Of a stretch of DNA of 64,000 bases, positions 21,918 to 33,911 are shown piece by piece. Numbering within the stretch: the stretch's first letter is position 1; every line of letters starts with the position of its first letter. The notes beneath the pieces are model-generated. The model saw nothing but the letters and a program-made list of their open reading frames with translations, did not search any database and was not told the origin of the DNA. The DNA is from Mixophyes australis (taxonomy: Eukaryota; Chordata; Amphibia; Anura; Limnodynastidae). Made by a program: the position numbers and the translations under genes. The DNA is taken from assembly GCA_036250195.1 (NCBI GenBank), contig JAVHZZ010000005.1:125023398-125087397 (forward strand), written 5' to 3'.

Positions 21918-23043
21918 TACCGTATTTTTCGCTCCATAAGATGCACTTTTTCCCCCCAAAAAAGTGGGGGAAAAAGTGTGTGCGTCTTATGGAGCGAATA
22001 CTAAAAAAAAAGCCTGGTACAGATCCTTAATACCTGGTTGCCGTGGGGACGCTCCAGCGTCCTGCTGCCGGGCGGATGTCTCTATTCTGCAGTGGTGTGC
22101 GCATGCTAGTAACGTGGTGACGTGGTGCCGCTGAACGAGCAGTTGTGAAGTAAGGTGCAATGTGACTTAGCCTGTGTGGAAGCTTATCCCCAGTCCAATG
22201 AGCAATATGCTTGTATCCTCGGCTGTCACAGTCAGTTGCCTTTTGCGGAGAAGCGCCAAGAAGAGCTCTCCAATATTCAACAAAATAATTTCAACAGCTA
22301 TATACACAACCATCGCCAGCGTGCAGCTCCGAAAATACGTGTTTTCCGTTCTGTTTTAAAACGAGCGCGTTGGATTACCCGCATACTAATACCTTCTGAC
22401 CCGCCTCAGTATTCCTACCTATCTGCCTCTACACCAGAGCTGACATCGGAGCTGATCCGTGTATTTACTACATTGGCTTTGAATTTACAGGAGATATCGG
22501 GAGCTGATCACCTCTCCGTAATTGTAAGTGTACAGACTTTCTTCCACCACTGTGAATTTACATACTCTGCACTGTCTGCTGAAACGGACAGTAATTAACA
22601 TTGCACTCATTCATTGTGGAATATTATATTACTATTTGGATCTATCTCAGGATTTACAATTTAGGGTCTACAATGGGTGGAGGACTTTCTTACCCTTTTC
22701 TATGACCCAGATGTTTGCATCAGTCATTGATATAGTGGATTATTGTGAAATCACCTGTGATTGTATAAACTGCATTGTTAAAATTGTGATTTTATGTCCC
22801 CACTGTATTTACTTTGTTGAACTCTTTTGAATTTGGTATACTGTTCTGGCCAGAACTACCTACTTTTACTGATTTCAATAAATATTCATAATATATTTCA
22901 CAGCGCCGAGGTATTTTCCACTTATTCATTCAAACACATGGACCTCATAGCCATATTAGCAGTGCCATTTGGTTCAGAATATTTTTTTCCCTGTTTTCCT
23001 CCTCTAAAAACTAGGTGTGTCTTATAGAGCGAAAAATACGGTA
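21918..23043. mobile_element. TIR DNA transposon enclosing a TMEM59-like coding segment
   Basis: Left end TACCGTATTTTTCGCTCCAT and right end, in reverse complement, TACCGTATTTTTCGCTCTAT are inverted repeats. Just inside the left end 21925-21998 itself folds back (CGCTCCATAAGATGCAC... against ...GTGCGTCTTATGGAGCG). The ends are related to those of 8222-8833. No transposase is present. The interior includes host-gene-like coding sequence (22155-22268) and a PLE-like AGCGCCGAGGTATTTTCC motif at 22903. Confidence 0.72.
22155..22268 (+). pseudogene. tmem59: TMEM59-like exon fragment captured in a transposon
   Basis: TMEM59 is a single-pass Golgi/endosomal glycoprotein involved in glycosylation and autophagy. 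The 38 codons here read QCDLACVEAYPQSNEQ then YACILGCHSQLPFAEKRQ and EEL, closely matching the cysteine-rich luminal block of vertebrate TMEM59 (ECESACTEAYSQSDEQYACHLGC...). The similarity ends sharply after EEL, and upstream a stop lies four codons before. The frame stays open to 22598 but the rest is not TMEM59. This looks like a single exon carried by the transposon; an independent duplicated exon hit by transposon ends is the alternative. Confidence 0.68.
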
Positions 23044-23450
23044 CATTAAATGTGTTGTTTTACTTTCTAACTGCTGTGACTATACGAACCTTAGAAGGTA
23101 CTGAGGTCGGATTCCCTGGCATAGTAAGGCACCCCTGGGTGGCTAATCAGCATGTAATGAGTATAATTGGGACAGAGAACCCGGTATCTTCACACATGAA
23201 TATCAAAGCAGTCAAATAATTTTAGATTTGAATCATACACTTTTGTAAGGTAACAATACATTTCTTCTGGCATTGATAGCTTTCATTCTATTTCGCACAA
23301 ATGTCACTTTCAATCTTAAGCACTATTTACAAATACATGGGACGGCGATGGGGACCAGGTTCGCCCTGAGCTTTAACCTTCTCTAAAAGTTTAAAAAAGC
23401 CTTTGTTTGGGAGGGTGAATTTGCAGCGAACTTGGTCCTATACACCATAG
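23044..23450. repeat. dispersed repeat copy 2 (23215-23350, minus) within unassigned sequence
   Basis: 23215-23350 is the inverted partner of 11833-11965. The CCATCGCCGTCCCATGTATT side extends a little further here. Remaining bases unassigned. Confidence 0.6.
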
Positions 23451-23451
23451 A

Positions 23452-23611
<160 letters not shown>

Positions 23612-23661
23612 CATTTGGATGGGTGACTCAATTATAGGCATTCATCAATCACAATGCCTAG

Positions 23662-23845
23662 AATTTGACTTTCACAGGCACTTTTGACCCTATTTCAATT
23701 AATTTTCTGGATATCACCCTTCAAATTATAGATGACAAAATTCATACCTTTATTTATCAGAAAGATGAAGGTGTGAATGTCTTCATCTACTTTAAAAGTA
23801 ATCATCACAAATGTTTTCTCAGAAACATCCCCACGCTTTCCACGA
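23662..23845 (+). pseudogene. Penelope-like RT C-terminal fragment
   Basis: INFLDITLQIIDDKIHTFIY followed by QKDEGVN and HHKCFLRNIP parallels the FLD..I....G.I.T.IYRKPTDRN...H...K..IP region that follows the YIDD box in PLE RT. It runs into the L2 below without the expected QFLR motif. Dead fragment. Confidence 0.7.
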
Positions 23846-25515
23846 GTAATATTGGTGCTCTTGAGCCTGCTATTTTGTTCTCTTCTCTCGAATCTCCCCT
23901 CTATTCACCCTGGCCTGCCCCAACCATGCGGCACTCCCTCACCACTGCTCTTGATGCTGCCACCCCCAGCTCTTCTGACCACCTTTGCCGCTCTAAACCC
24001 CAACCTTGGGACTACAAAATTACATGATCCCTTCAAAAAGGCACCCGTACCACTGGAGGAAATCTCGCTCCCTGGCAACTTTCCTTCACTTCAAGTTCAT
24101 CCTCTCATCCTACAGTTCTGCCCTCTCACTTGCTAAACATTCTTTCTTCAAGTCTCTTATCTCTTCTCAGTCCTCCTTCAATCCCTGTTGCCTTTTTGCC
24201 ACTTTCAACACACTCCTTTGCCCCTTCCTCTTTCCCTCCTGTCCTCCCTTACTGCAACTGCCTTTTCACTTCAAAAATCGAGGCCATCAAACACGAAATA
24301 TCCTCATTTCATCACTCTTCTGCCTCCTCTTCCTTCAGCCACTAACTCGTAATTCCGACCCACTACAGGCAACAGTCTATTCTTATCTTCTCCCCATCAT
24401 ACTGCTCCCTGGATCTCATCTTCGCTCGCCTCCTTCACTCCCTCTTTCCCCACTGCATGCTCACCTGTTCAATCTGTCCCTCTCCGCTGGCATCTTCCCC
24501 TCATTTAAACATTTGCTTATTTCACCCTTTCTTAAAAACCCAACACTGACCCCACCTAACGGACTACTGCCCAAATTATCTTCTCCCCTTTGCATCCAAA
24601 ATACTATAGTAGCTTGTCTATAACCGTCTCATCGGCTACTTCCTCTGAAAACTTCCTCTTTGATTCAATCAGGCTTCTGCCCCCTCCACTCTACTGAAAC
24701 TGTCCTGACCAAAGTCACCAATGTACTTATCTCGATTACATTCAGGGGACACTACCTGCTTTTCCTCCTGGATCTCTCTGCGACCTTTGGCACCGTGGAT
24801 TACTCTCTCCTGCTGCATACCCTTCACACCATTGGCCTCTCTGACACCGTCCTTTCATGGTTCACATCATACATTGCCAACTGTCCTTCTTTGTTTCCAC
24901 CTCTGGTTCCTTCCTGCAGGAGTCTCACAGGGTTCTGTCCTTGGTCCTCTGCTCTTTTCTCTGTGCACCATCTCCCTGGGTGAACTCATCAGTTTATCCT
25001 GCATTATCACCTCTATGTCGATGACACTCCAGTTTACTTCTCATCTCCAGGAGTTGTCTCTCCTCCTTTATGTCCTTTCGCTTTCTCAAACTTAACAGTG
25101 CGAAAACTGAGCTCATTGTCTTCCCTCCATCAAGAGTCTCCTCCCCTCCCATCCCCTCTCACTATTAACAACATCAGTATCTCCTCTGTTTACCAACTCC
25201 GCTACCTAGGTGTCATTCTTGACTCCTCCCTTTCCTTTGCCCTGCACATTCAATCGTTTTCCCAATCTTGTCTCTTCCAGCTCCACAACATTGCAGGTAT
25301 CTGACCCTTCCTCTCCCAGGATGCCACCAAAATTCTTATCCATTTATTGATCATTTCTCATCTTGACTACTTTAACCTTTTCCTTACTGGCCTCCCCTGC
25401 TCCCATCTCACCTCTCTTCGATCTATACTTAATGCTACTGCTAGACTTTTTTCACTAAAGTGCACTGTAAAGCGCTTTGGAATTTGCTGGCGCTATATAA
25501 ATAAATGATGATGAT
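23846..25515 (+). mobile_element. L2-type LINE, 5'-truncated, RT remnant and 3' tail
   Basis: The plus strand contains broken RT frames with HSTETVLTKVTNVLI, LLFLLDLSATFGTVDYSLLL, and near 25100-25300 KTELIVFPPS and YQLRYLGVILDSSLSF, all typical of L2-clade RT and thumb. At least four frameshifts and several stops. It ends with GCGCTATATAAATAAATG and ATG repeats (25491-25515), the usual L2 3' tail. The endonuclease part is missing or unreadable. Confidence 0.82.
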
Positions 25516-26400
25516 CTCACTCCTGAATCCAATATTTTTCATGTACTGCCCCCCTGGAACAATTTTTCTGTCCCCCCTCTACTGGATTCTCACATCTTTC
25601 TGTCAGACTATCCCCTAGTCTGTGCAGCTTCAAACCCACCTATATACACCCCCTGATGAAATCTGCTGTTCCAGATGAAAGCCGTTCGGGCACGTCCCCC
25701 TTGACGTCACACAGGAAGTTCCGGGTTTGCGTTCCACTGTGGAACGCATGCCGTACCATCATCTGCTCATTGACATCTTCATCTGAATAGCCGGTTCCCG
25801 TATTGCTGCTTGCAGATATCCAGTCAATTGTCATCCACATCTCTCCAAGGGCCCCATCGCTAGCTACCGATAAGTACACGTTTCTCTCCAGAGCTATGAC
25901 CTTCAGCTCAATCGCCTTACGGGGACATAAGGTACCAAAGTCTTCTCCTTATTTTTGATTTCCTGTTGAAATAAGGATTCCTTTACATCAATATACGGAG
26001 AGCATTGGAAGCTGATTTTATGGACATTTTGTTATCTTATTTGTGGTATTATAGACATTCTGATCTTATGATTTTATTGTAGTTTAATCAATTTATTTTT
26101 AGTATAATCTCAGAGGTTGAATTTTAATCATTTCCTCATTAATGCACAGTAAATAAGTTGTACTCATTTTCTTATTTTTATTGCATTTTTTTTATATACC
26201 AATTGGTCTTAGGCTGTTTATGTTCAGAGAACAGGAATAAATACTTACCAGTGGGTTCTCAACCTGCAAGATTTGTTTCCATTTAGATATTATTCAATCA
26301 ACCTCATGATATACAATAGGCTTTATGCATCAATAGAGTTTATAGTATAGTGATATATTACACCTAATACTTAGTGTTAACAATTAGATTATCATTATAA
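25516..26400. other. unassigned; PLE-terminus-like segment with hammerhead-like core
   Basis: At 25652-25675 the sequence has CTGATGA, a perfect hairpin ATCTG/CAGAT and GAAA, but convincing stems I and III are lacking. A hairpin GCGTTCCAC/GTGGAACGC lies at 25729-25747. The rest is AT-rich and unremarkable. Confidence 0.4.
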
Positions 26401-26439
26401 GCAATTGAGCGCATTATATTTAGATTGTGTATTCTTAAA

Positions 26440-26860
26440 AGCCTGCCAGTTCTCCATTTCACCACTTCACAATGTAGTTTACCTCAACCTCTCTCATCCT
26501 CCATCTTTCCCACTTGTACTTCTTGCCCTCAGATCCCTTTTCACTTGCTTACCCCCATTTGTCAACCGTTTGTCTGCCCTTCCTTTAGGTTGTAAGCTCT
26601 AGTGAGCAAGGCCCTACTTTTGCTCATCAGCTATTATCTTTGCACCTCGTTCAGTGGCTCTAATCCTGTTGCCACGCCCACACTTTTGGGCACAGGTTTT
26701 CACTGAATATACCCTTGCAGCCCATACCCATCCAGCTTTTCAGTAGCTGTGTTGAATTAGTGTTATTTGTTTTGTACTGTTATACATTGTACTGTCATGT
26801 TGTTTGGCCTCTGTACGGTGCTGCAGATCACATGTGGTGCACTATAAATAAGGGTTAATA
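26440..26860 (+). mobile_element. L2-like LINE 3' end
   Basis: TTAGGTTGTAAGCTCTAGTG followed by AGCAAGGCC, and further on CTGTACGGTGCTGCAGA and CACTATAAATAAGGG, match the conserved 3' UTR layout of L2-group LINEs in vertebrates. Coding upstream is unreadable. Confidence 0.65.
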
Positions 26861-27590
26861 GTCATAATCTCCTCAGGCCAAATAAGGATACACAGGAATT
26901 GTTCATTTGATAATTTATTATCATTAATATCTGATAAAGCCACTAATCTAGTTAACTCGCTTAAGGAAAAAGATTATCCCTTGGACTTTATTATACAGGT
27001 TCTTCCAAAAAGCCCTGAACTTGGATAAAGAAATAATATTTTCTCTTAATAACACTAAAAAAAGTAGCAACACTTTTTGGCAATTCGCTTGTCTTTTTCC
27101 CAAGATATGACTGCTCAAATCAATATAATAAAACAAAATCCTCAAATTTTATCTCCTTTTATCATTTTTTTTTATTATTTTTAAATTTACAGCACCAAAA
27201 AAATGTATGCCCATAAAAAGAGGTTTAAAATGAGACCTTCCCCAACTCTCTATCTCAAACAGGTGAGCTACAAATACAATTTAAAAAAAACATTAAAAGC
27301 AAATTTTTCGTTAAAGTGCAATTTTAGTGCACATATCAGCCTAAGATTTGGGGGTTTTCTTTAGACCCATGACAACATTATTATACTAAATTTAATTGAA
27401 ATTAGAAAATGTAAGGTAAAATTTTTTTCTAGAATTGTGGAATGATCCATTAGTTATAAGGATTAACCAATAACATATGTGGGAGGAATAAAGCCTAATC
27501 ATAACTGCATTGTAAATACTCTGTATCAAATGAATCTATTATTTGTTTTTTCTCTCTAAGTTCACTGCAAATAACTTCAAAGCAGAACCC
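26861..27590. other. unassigned AT-rich intron
   Basis: No gene or repeat structure seen. Confidence 0.5.
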
Positions 27591-28492
27591 TACTCTCAAA
27601 TGGCCTGTGTGTATTCTGAGGCTCTGCACAACCCTGTGCTATTAGAGGACAGTTGTTGCCCTTAGGGAGTGAATAGCTTTAAAGACCACATGGGGTGAAC
27701 TGTATCCTTGCATAAGGATTGGTTTCTGGCACCTAGAGAAACTTAAGGGAGCCATTCACAGCTTGTGGCCTTACACAAGGATGATGGCTTGCTGTATCTT
27801 ATATAAACAAATTCCGTTTCCAAATTGCAACTTTCAGTTAATCATAAATAGCATGATAAAGGGCATCCTCTATGTCAAATAAAGCTGTCTGTCAGGCACA
27901 GAAGGTGAGGAAATCTGTTCCAACTCAGCTTATACACTGGACCTATGCTGGACATGACCGAAACTTGTAAATTTATATTGGATTTATTAATAATAAATAT
28001 TGGGTCTGTGTGACACTACACAAAAAAATTAGGTCACATATTAGGATTGGGTATTAAATCAGAGGAGATGCAAAATTGTGCATTGTAAACTGTCGCAGGC
28101 CCCCGCTGGAGGCCGCAACCCCCTGGGGTGAGGAAAGGTGTAAGTGTTTTTGAAAAGCTGAGACCAGTTACAAGAAATTGTCAGTCTTTTGGGAAATGAA
28201 TCATCCTGTTATGTCATCTTAATTGTTTTTATAACCTGTAAGCATTGTACTTTTTTTGTATATTAAATCTAAAAGTTGAGTGCTGACCTTATTGCTCCAA
28301 ACGAATTCACTGCCTGTTTAGAAGAGAGATTGCTTGGCTGTGTTAACCCTTTAGCTACCAGAGTGCAGACGGTGTGCAGTTTGGTAATTAAGTCATAGGT
28401 TTGCTACAGGCCGCCTTATACGTAGCTGGTGGCTGTTGCGAAGAGGTGTGAAAACATGTGTCTGTGTTGGGAAGGGGACCAACTAAGTCTGT

Positions 28493-28562
28493 AGCCTAAG
28501 AGAGGTGAGTGTGCGAGATTCAGACTGAGCCTAAGAGAGGTGAGTGTGCGAGATTCAGACTG
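28493..28562. repeat. perfect 35-base tandem duplication
   Basis: Two identical copies of a 35-base unit starting AGCCTAAGAGAGGTGAGTG. Identity implies a recent slippage event. Confidence 0.95.
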
Positions 28563-28699
28563 GAATCCTGTGTGTTCCCTTATTGTAAGCTTCCAAGTCA
28601 TGAGTGCGCAGTGTGCAGTTTGTGTCAGATAAAGGTGGTCAGGTGTGGTTTCCTGACAAATTAGAGGTGATATATTGTTTGACTGTGATTATATGATAA

Positions 28700-28743
28700 G
28701 ATGTTAGTTCAGGGAGTGGCTGATGTTAGTTCAGGGAGTGGCT
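28700..28743. repeat. perfect 22-base tandem duplication
   Basis: Two identical copies of GATGTTAGTTCAGGGAG plus TGGCT, about 140 bases after the 35-base duplication. Confidence 0.95.
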
Positions 28744-28920
28744 AGAGACTGCTATCCCTGACACGGAGTTATAATGTTTAGTGTTTGTTTTTTATTATAG
28801 AATAAGAATTTTATTTCTTAAGGATAATAACTAACCATTCTTTCCACCGGTTGACTTGTTACAATGTATATTATTTTCATTGAACTATAGAGAGTAGACT
28901 TACTTTAAAAAAAAGTTTTC

Positions 28921-30180
28921 CGGGGCATGGCCTGGCATCAGCAGAGAGTGGACACCAGGATTAAGTGATAGCATACTGAATCCCGCCACCCCAGCCCTGT
29001 GGACTCATCTTGCCTCTAGTAACAGACCATTGCTATGACCCCCCCATACTACTCCCTCACTACTGACTTTCCGCACTTTCTTCTCCACCAGACAGACTTT
29101 ATCCTGCTACCCGTTGCTGGACATGACCAACACATTGGACTCCACACTTGCGACTTCTGTCTTCGACCCCGCAAGTGACTGTTCCATTATACCGTAGACA
29201 TTGCCACTCGCCTTCTCCCACTGCTCTCGCTGGTGCTGCCCATCCTCAGATCAGGTGTCCCTGTCCTGATATGCGAGTGAGCTCACATCACCTTGAGAGC
29301 AGGTTGGATACAGGCCGTCCCAATGCCTGGCCCCAAGCGTTACCTGTCCTGTGACGGAGTTCCCTGCCTGTTCTCAGGAGCAGCTCCACTGCGCGACGGT
29401 CACTGCAAAGGCTACTTCTGCTGCTATAAATCTGTCTTCACAGTGCTCTGTCTGGGGCTGCTTGAATCTGCACCCAATTCGTTAATCAGCTCTCGGTTCA
29501 CCAAGCACTGACCCAGAAGGGTCCCTACACAGCTCTTGAATACATACAGAGGCTGTTAGTCTGCATGATTATGAAGAAAAAAAAAAGGAAAAATTGTATG
29601 AGGTGGGAAGTGGACACACATCGAGTGAGCTCTCCTGCTTCTGACCTTGTACTCAGTCCCTTCCTACATTCTGCCGAATGGAACCTAAGCTTCTCAAAGA
29701 GGCCACCTATGTCTGGACCTGCTCTCTACCTATCTGAAGTTCCAGAACCAACACTCGTTTGGTAGCCCCTTACAAAGCCCAGCTCTGCTGTCTAGCCATT
29801 GGCCGCTTACGGTTGTGACAGGATGGACCGCCTATGCCACCCTGTCTGTTGTGTTGTTGGGGACTGGTTGCCTTGCCTTGCCACCAACCTCTTTTCTTTA
29901 TCCCAAATGCGCCCTCTAACCGCAGTAAGAGGGGCTTTTGCTGCTGTCACCACTGGACTCCTTTTGCGGCGTGCAGAACCGCGTCATTCTGGGTAACTCG
30001 CTGCTAGTGTATCTCCTTGCTGGTACACCTGGGCTGTTACCCCTTACCTCTTACCTTCAGATCAGGGTTGCTGTGAATGGTTCCCCCTGGCCTATCACAC
30101 TGACCAGAGCTGCAGGTAATGGGCAAAACATTGGTACTGGAATACTGGGTCCCAATCTCAAAACAGCCGCATAACTGATT
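28921..30180 (+). mobile_element. L1 5' UTR fragment
   Basis: Begins GGGGCATGGCCTGG, the same 14 bases that start the target-site-bounded L1 at 38667, and continues as GC-rich non-coding sequence for 1.2 kb. No ORF1 follows, so the internal part has been lost. It may be the 5' end of the L1 whose 3' part lies at 31560-32390. Confidence 0.6.
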
Positions 30181-30439
30181 AGATTTGGTCTAATCTGTAG
30201 GTCACAAGAATTATAGCCGGAAAATAGGTGTCAAAGCGGGTTCCCTAAGCGGTGATGTTTGCTGGCTCAGAACAGTTAAACGCCAGTTTTGAGGTACTAG
30301 TGATCTCTTCAGAAGTTACAAATGAAATGATGCTACATGGTTAAACAGTGTACCTTTTTATAGTTTTGCAGCCCTAACTTGGCAGAAGGTAAGCCAGCCC
30401 CTGTCTTAACTGGCACCTCAATGTATGATAAATCATATT
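30181..30439. other. unassigned spacer
   Basis: Nothing recognised. Confidence 0.5.
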
Positions 30440-30850
30440 CAATAGTTACCATTAGGATGTAATATATCTTTTAACTCTGGAGCTAATGCAATTTAAGCTT
30501 TAACAAGATTTACTTCAATCTCTAGATTTCCTGAAACTGGGTGTTAAGTTTCCTATTTTGCTTGCTTTCTCTCTTAGAGAGATAGCAAGGCTAATTTCCC
30601 CCTCCCTGTCTTTCAGGCTAAACAGACATGTTGGCCACTGTGATAAAAAAAAAAAAGATCTAATTAATATGCGATTACCTGACAGATATTTATAGAAAAC
30701 ACATTTCCTCCCCCGGCATATGCCTTTTGCCTAAGAAATCAGTTCATTGCTAATACAGATATATAACACAGCATCATAATCAGTACATTTGCAATGAGAT
30801 AAATTGGCACTGTGCTAATAATTTTAATATATTTATACAAGTTACTTACA
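30440..30850 (+). repeat. dispersed ~400-base repeat, copy 2
   Basis: Direct-orientation partner of 19680-20070. Located between L1 5' and 3' pieces. Confidence 0.65.
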
Positions 30851-31559
30851 AGCAAACTAGCCACACAGGTTTCTTACTCTTGGGCACTTCCCTGCCCTAT
30901 TAATTTTTTTCACAGGAATGTTGTACTACTGGGTCTCATTGTCTTTTAAGACCAGATTTTCAGTGGTGTAGATTTTGTAGCTACTAGTGCAAATCTATCC
31001 AGAGCTCTGTCCTGACAGCAAGTTTGTTTTCATCTCTTCTGCCACCTACTCATACTCTATCTTCAATGTACAAGACATCAGCTAGACACACAAAACCTGT
31101 GTGGCTGAAAAATCCTATAATTTCCCTCGACCAGACAAACTCCCTGCCCAGACTCAGATATGGAAGAGAACCAAGCTACCATAAAAGACATTATCGAACT
31201 GCACACCCTTCTTATGCATCTCAAAAACTCCCACAAGTTTAGTTTTTTTATCTCCTATTTGGAAGCACCCACTATTTCCTCCAGGCCACACAGATATTGG
31301 CTGCCGTGCCATAGAAAGCTAGGAACTTTGACAGGTTTGTCCATATTCTGGTGGAGTTCAACCCCACCTCCTTTGCAGACATACAGGCTAAATACCACCT
31401 CCCTTTTTTGCATTTCCAATACCTATACATTCTGGCTTTCATTCAATCCCAGACACGTACAACTTTTGTCTTTTTATGGCATACAGAGTAGATACGTTGG
31501 AACATATCTATAATTTATCATTCTATTCGTGCTCTTGAGCCCCTATTATTGGAAGCCCA
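30851..31559. other. unassigned, probably decayed L1 ORF2
   Basis: A few short frames but no motif I can place. Orientation and position suggest it belongs with the L1 piece that follows. Confidence 0.35.
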
Positions 31560-32390
31560 TGAAGAAGCCTGGGAAAAAGTAATTGGTATCTCTAAAACAA
31601 GTGATGGTCTGCGATTAGGAAAACATTTGCCAAAGCTCTCATTAATTTGAGTATAAAAGAAAACTCTTATAAAATATACTCGCCTTGGTACATGGTCCCC
31701 GAAAAGATTAATCTGATATACCCCCTGGTATCCAACAGATGTTGGAGGGACTGCAGAGAAATCCGCACGTAATTTCACATATCTCCACTATTGCCCTAGG
31801 CATCATTGAGCAGATCACCAAAGTCTGAATACCAAAGGATTCTCTAATACTTCTACTTAATACTCCCATCAATTTATTGAGAGAGCTCAAAAATCAACTG
31901 ATACTACATATCAGTCACGCCTCTAAACTGCTGATAGCGAGGGCATATCAAATGTCTAAAACGGAATTGTTGAATAGAATATGGTATATATTCTCCATGG
32001 TATATATTGGTAGTCTTCTCAACAATACATTGCCTAAATTCCATGACATATGGGCTCCTTTGTTCTGGTTCCCCAATCCTCTATCTGCAGCCTGGATTAA
32101 ATTGAGACTCCTCTCTTCCTCATAGCCCTTTACCCTTGCTTACACCCAAGGCCCCTGTCTCCTCTTTTCCATCTACCCCTTCTCCCTTTACCCTGCTCCT
32201 GAGAGTCAAATTAACGAATAACGTGTATATTTCCACTTTTATTCCTCTGTTCTTTTCGGTTGGCTCTACGCCCTGATGGCTTTATTTACCGATTTGGTCT
32301 CACAAGATATTTGTTATGTTGATTCTGTGACATCTTTTTTCAGGTTTCATGTTTTGTTATATATTTGAAAATAAAGAGATTAAAAAATAT
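31560..32390 (+). pseudogene. L1 ORF2 C-terminus and 3' end
   Basis: NLSIKENSYKIYSPWYMVPE and the following IYPLVSNRCWRDCREI correspond to the C-terminal Cys region of the minus-strand L1 at 12990 (NTSIKENTFKVYTRWYLVPK...CWRSCGG). Many stops. The unit ends TTTGAAAATAAAGAGATTAA followed by A-rich sequence at about 32375-32390, an L1 poly(A) end. Confidence 0.78.
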
Positions 32391-32959
32391 ATATATTTTT
32401 TCTTTTTTCCCCACAAACAATTTCATTGACAATACTATCAATAAATAAAAATGTTGGTGATTTTCTATGTCGCTTAAAACGAATATAGAAGATTACTTGT
32501 CACTCCATAACACTGCTAGTGATTTTTGCAGCGATCTTGCTCTCTCTTCAATATGGTTACATAGGCAGCTTGTATAGCGCAGGTTTGGCAAAAGAAAATA
32601 CTTTTTTTTAAATATGTTAAATTAGATTATTTTATTATTCTCTATTCCGACCATTGGAGTATATACATTTGATGTTGACTATTTTTGAAACTACATTGTC
32701 TGCTGATATAGTTTCTTTTACACCTATCTGAAATTTCACTTGTCTGAGTAATTAACTGTCCATTATCAGCTGAACGATGTCTGTTTCGTCTTAGTACAAG
32801 TCAGATTCCTTCATACACCCCAAATTATTCTAAAAAATTTAAACACTTAGATAAATATCTAATAATTTCTTAGTTTAAGAGATTTGGTAAATGTTACATA
32901 ACCTTTTTTTTTTTTTTCATCAAAAATCACTTTTTATTGATGAATTCGTGCTGTTTACT
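32391..32959. other. unassigned AT-rich intron
   Basis: T-run near 32905. No gene seen. Confidence 0.5.
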
Positions 32960-33390
32960 TGCACAGGTGATAGTATTATTCACCACATTTGCTTGGTTAT
33001 TAAATATTTAAATACTGAGGCTGGCCCATTTTGAGATTCCCTGCTGATAAAAGTGAAGACAGCGCAGAAATGCATTAAGGCATCGGATACAGCATCTTCA
33101 AAGACCGTTTTCTGTTCTTTGTTCACGGGGAACCAAGCAGATTTCAACCTCCCATAATCATTTGAACACTTCAACCAAATTACTTGCTTTTCTGCTGCTT
33201 TCTGCATTTGGCATTGAAGCTAATTGAACTCTTTCCACTCAGAGGGACGTAATGTCAGAGATTAATGCTATAAGTGAGGTCATCACTATCACCATTGCTT
33301 CAGGCCATATCATCAGTAATTGGAGGAATTATCTTCTTTAACTAATTTGACTTTTGCCTAGTGATCTCTGATTTGTCGAGATACTTATTT
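32960..33390 (-). repeat. dispersed repeat of unknown family, copy 2
   Basis: Inverted relative to 10169-10520. The minus strand has an open frame at 33207-32980 (75 codons) with VSDALMHFCAV, but codon-level conservation with the other copy is poor. Confidence 0.65.
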
Positions 33391-33911
33391 TTGCAGATTG
33401 CTTAACAGACTTATCCTCATAATCATAATTTTATATGTGCTTATAATTTTTGCAACAGTTACCATGAATATTTATATGATTATACAAAGGACTATTGTAT
33501 TATTGTTATTATTATATTATATTATTGAAGCCTTTTTGACATTTTCTTTAATTTTTGCAAGATTTATATATTATTGTATTGATGGTTCATAGCGCAGTTC
33601 ATTGTTTCCTTATCTGTACTCTTAAGTTCTGCAAAGGAACATGGAAGGAGCTGCTGCAGCTGAAAATGTGCAGCAGCTTAGTTTTGGCAGTGTTGTATAT
33701 ATTGCGGCCCCGTTGGAGCTGTTGTAAATGGACCCTGTGCGCAGGCCTATACATACAGATAAGAGGGTTACTTTTTTTTTCTTCTTTAAACATAGTAGTA
33801 AGACTAATAATTCATGCATGTAAGTTACACCACCTTATACTATGTCATAGAAAATGTGATCTATAATTACACAACAGACCTATTTCTATTTATTGTGGTT
33901 TTTTTGTAAAG
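33391..33911. other. end of ZNF830 intron 1
   Basis: No repeat recognised; ends in a T-rich tract and TTGTAAAG acceptor. Confidence 0.6.

Larger units (their letters stand above)
27591..28920. other. LTR-like sequence of uncertain origin with two short tandem duplications
   Basis: TATATAAAC near 27800 and AATAAAG near 27879 have promoter-poly(A) spacing, and a CCCCCGCTGGAGG stretch near 28095 could be a leader, but I found no paired LTR ends. 28493-28562 and 28700-28743 are tandem duplications (listed separately). Confidence 0.3.

Noticed and set aside
22269..22598. Extension of the TMEM59-like frame to 147 codons
   Set aside because: Similarity to TMEM59 ends at about 22268; the rest has no recognisable homology and probably reads through transposon sequence.
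28501..28562. CRISPR-like direct repeats
   Set aside because: Only two contiguous copies without spacers, in a vertebrate genome.
27591..28920. Endogenous retrovirus LTR
   Set aside because: TATA and poly(A)-like signals are present, but no paired LTR, primer-binding site or coding region could be found.
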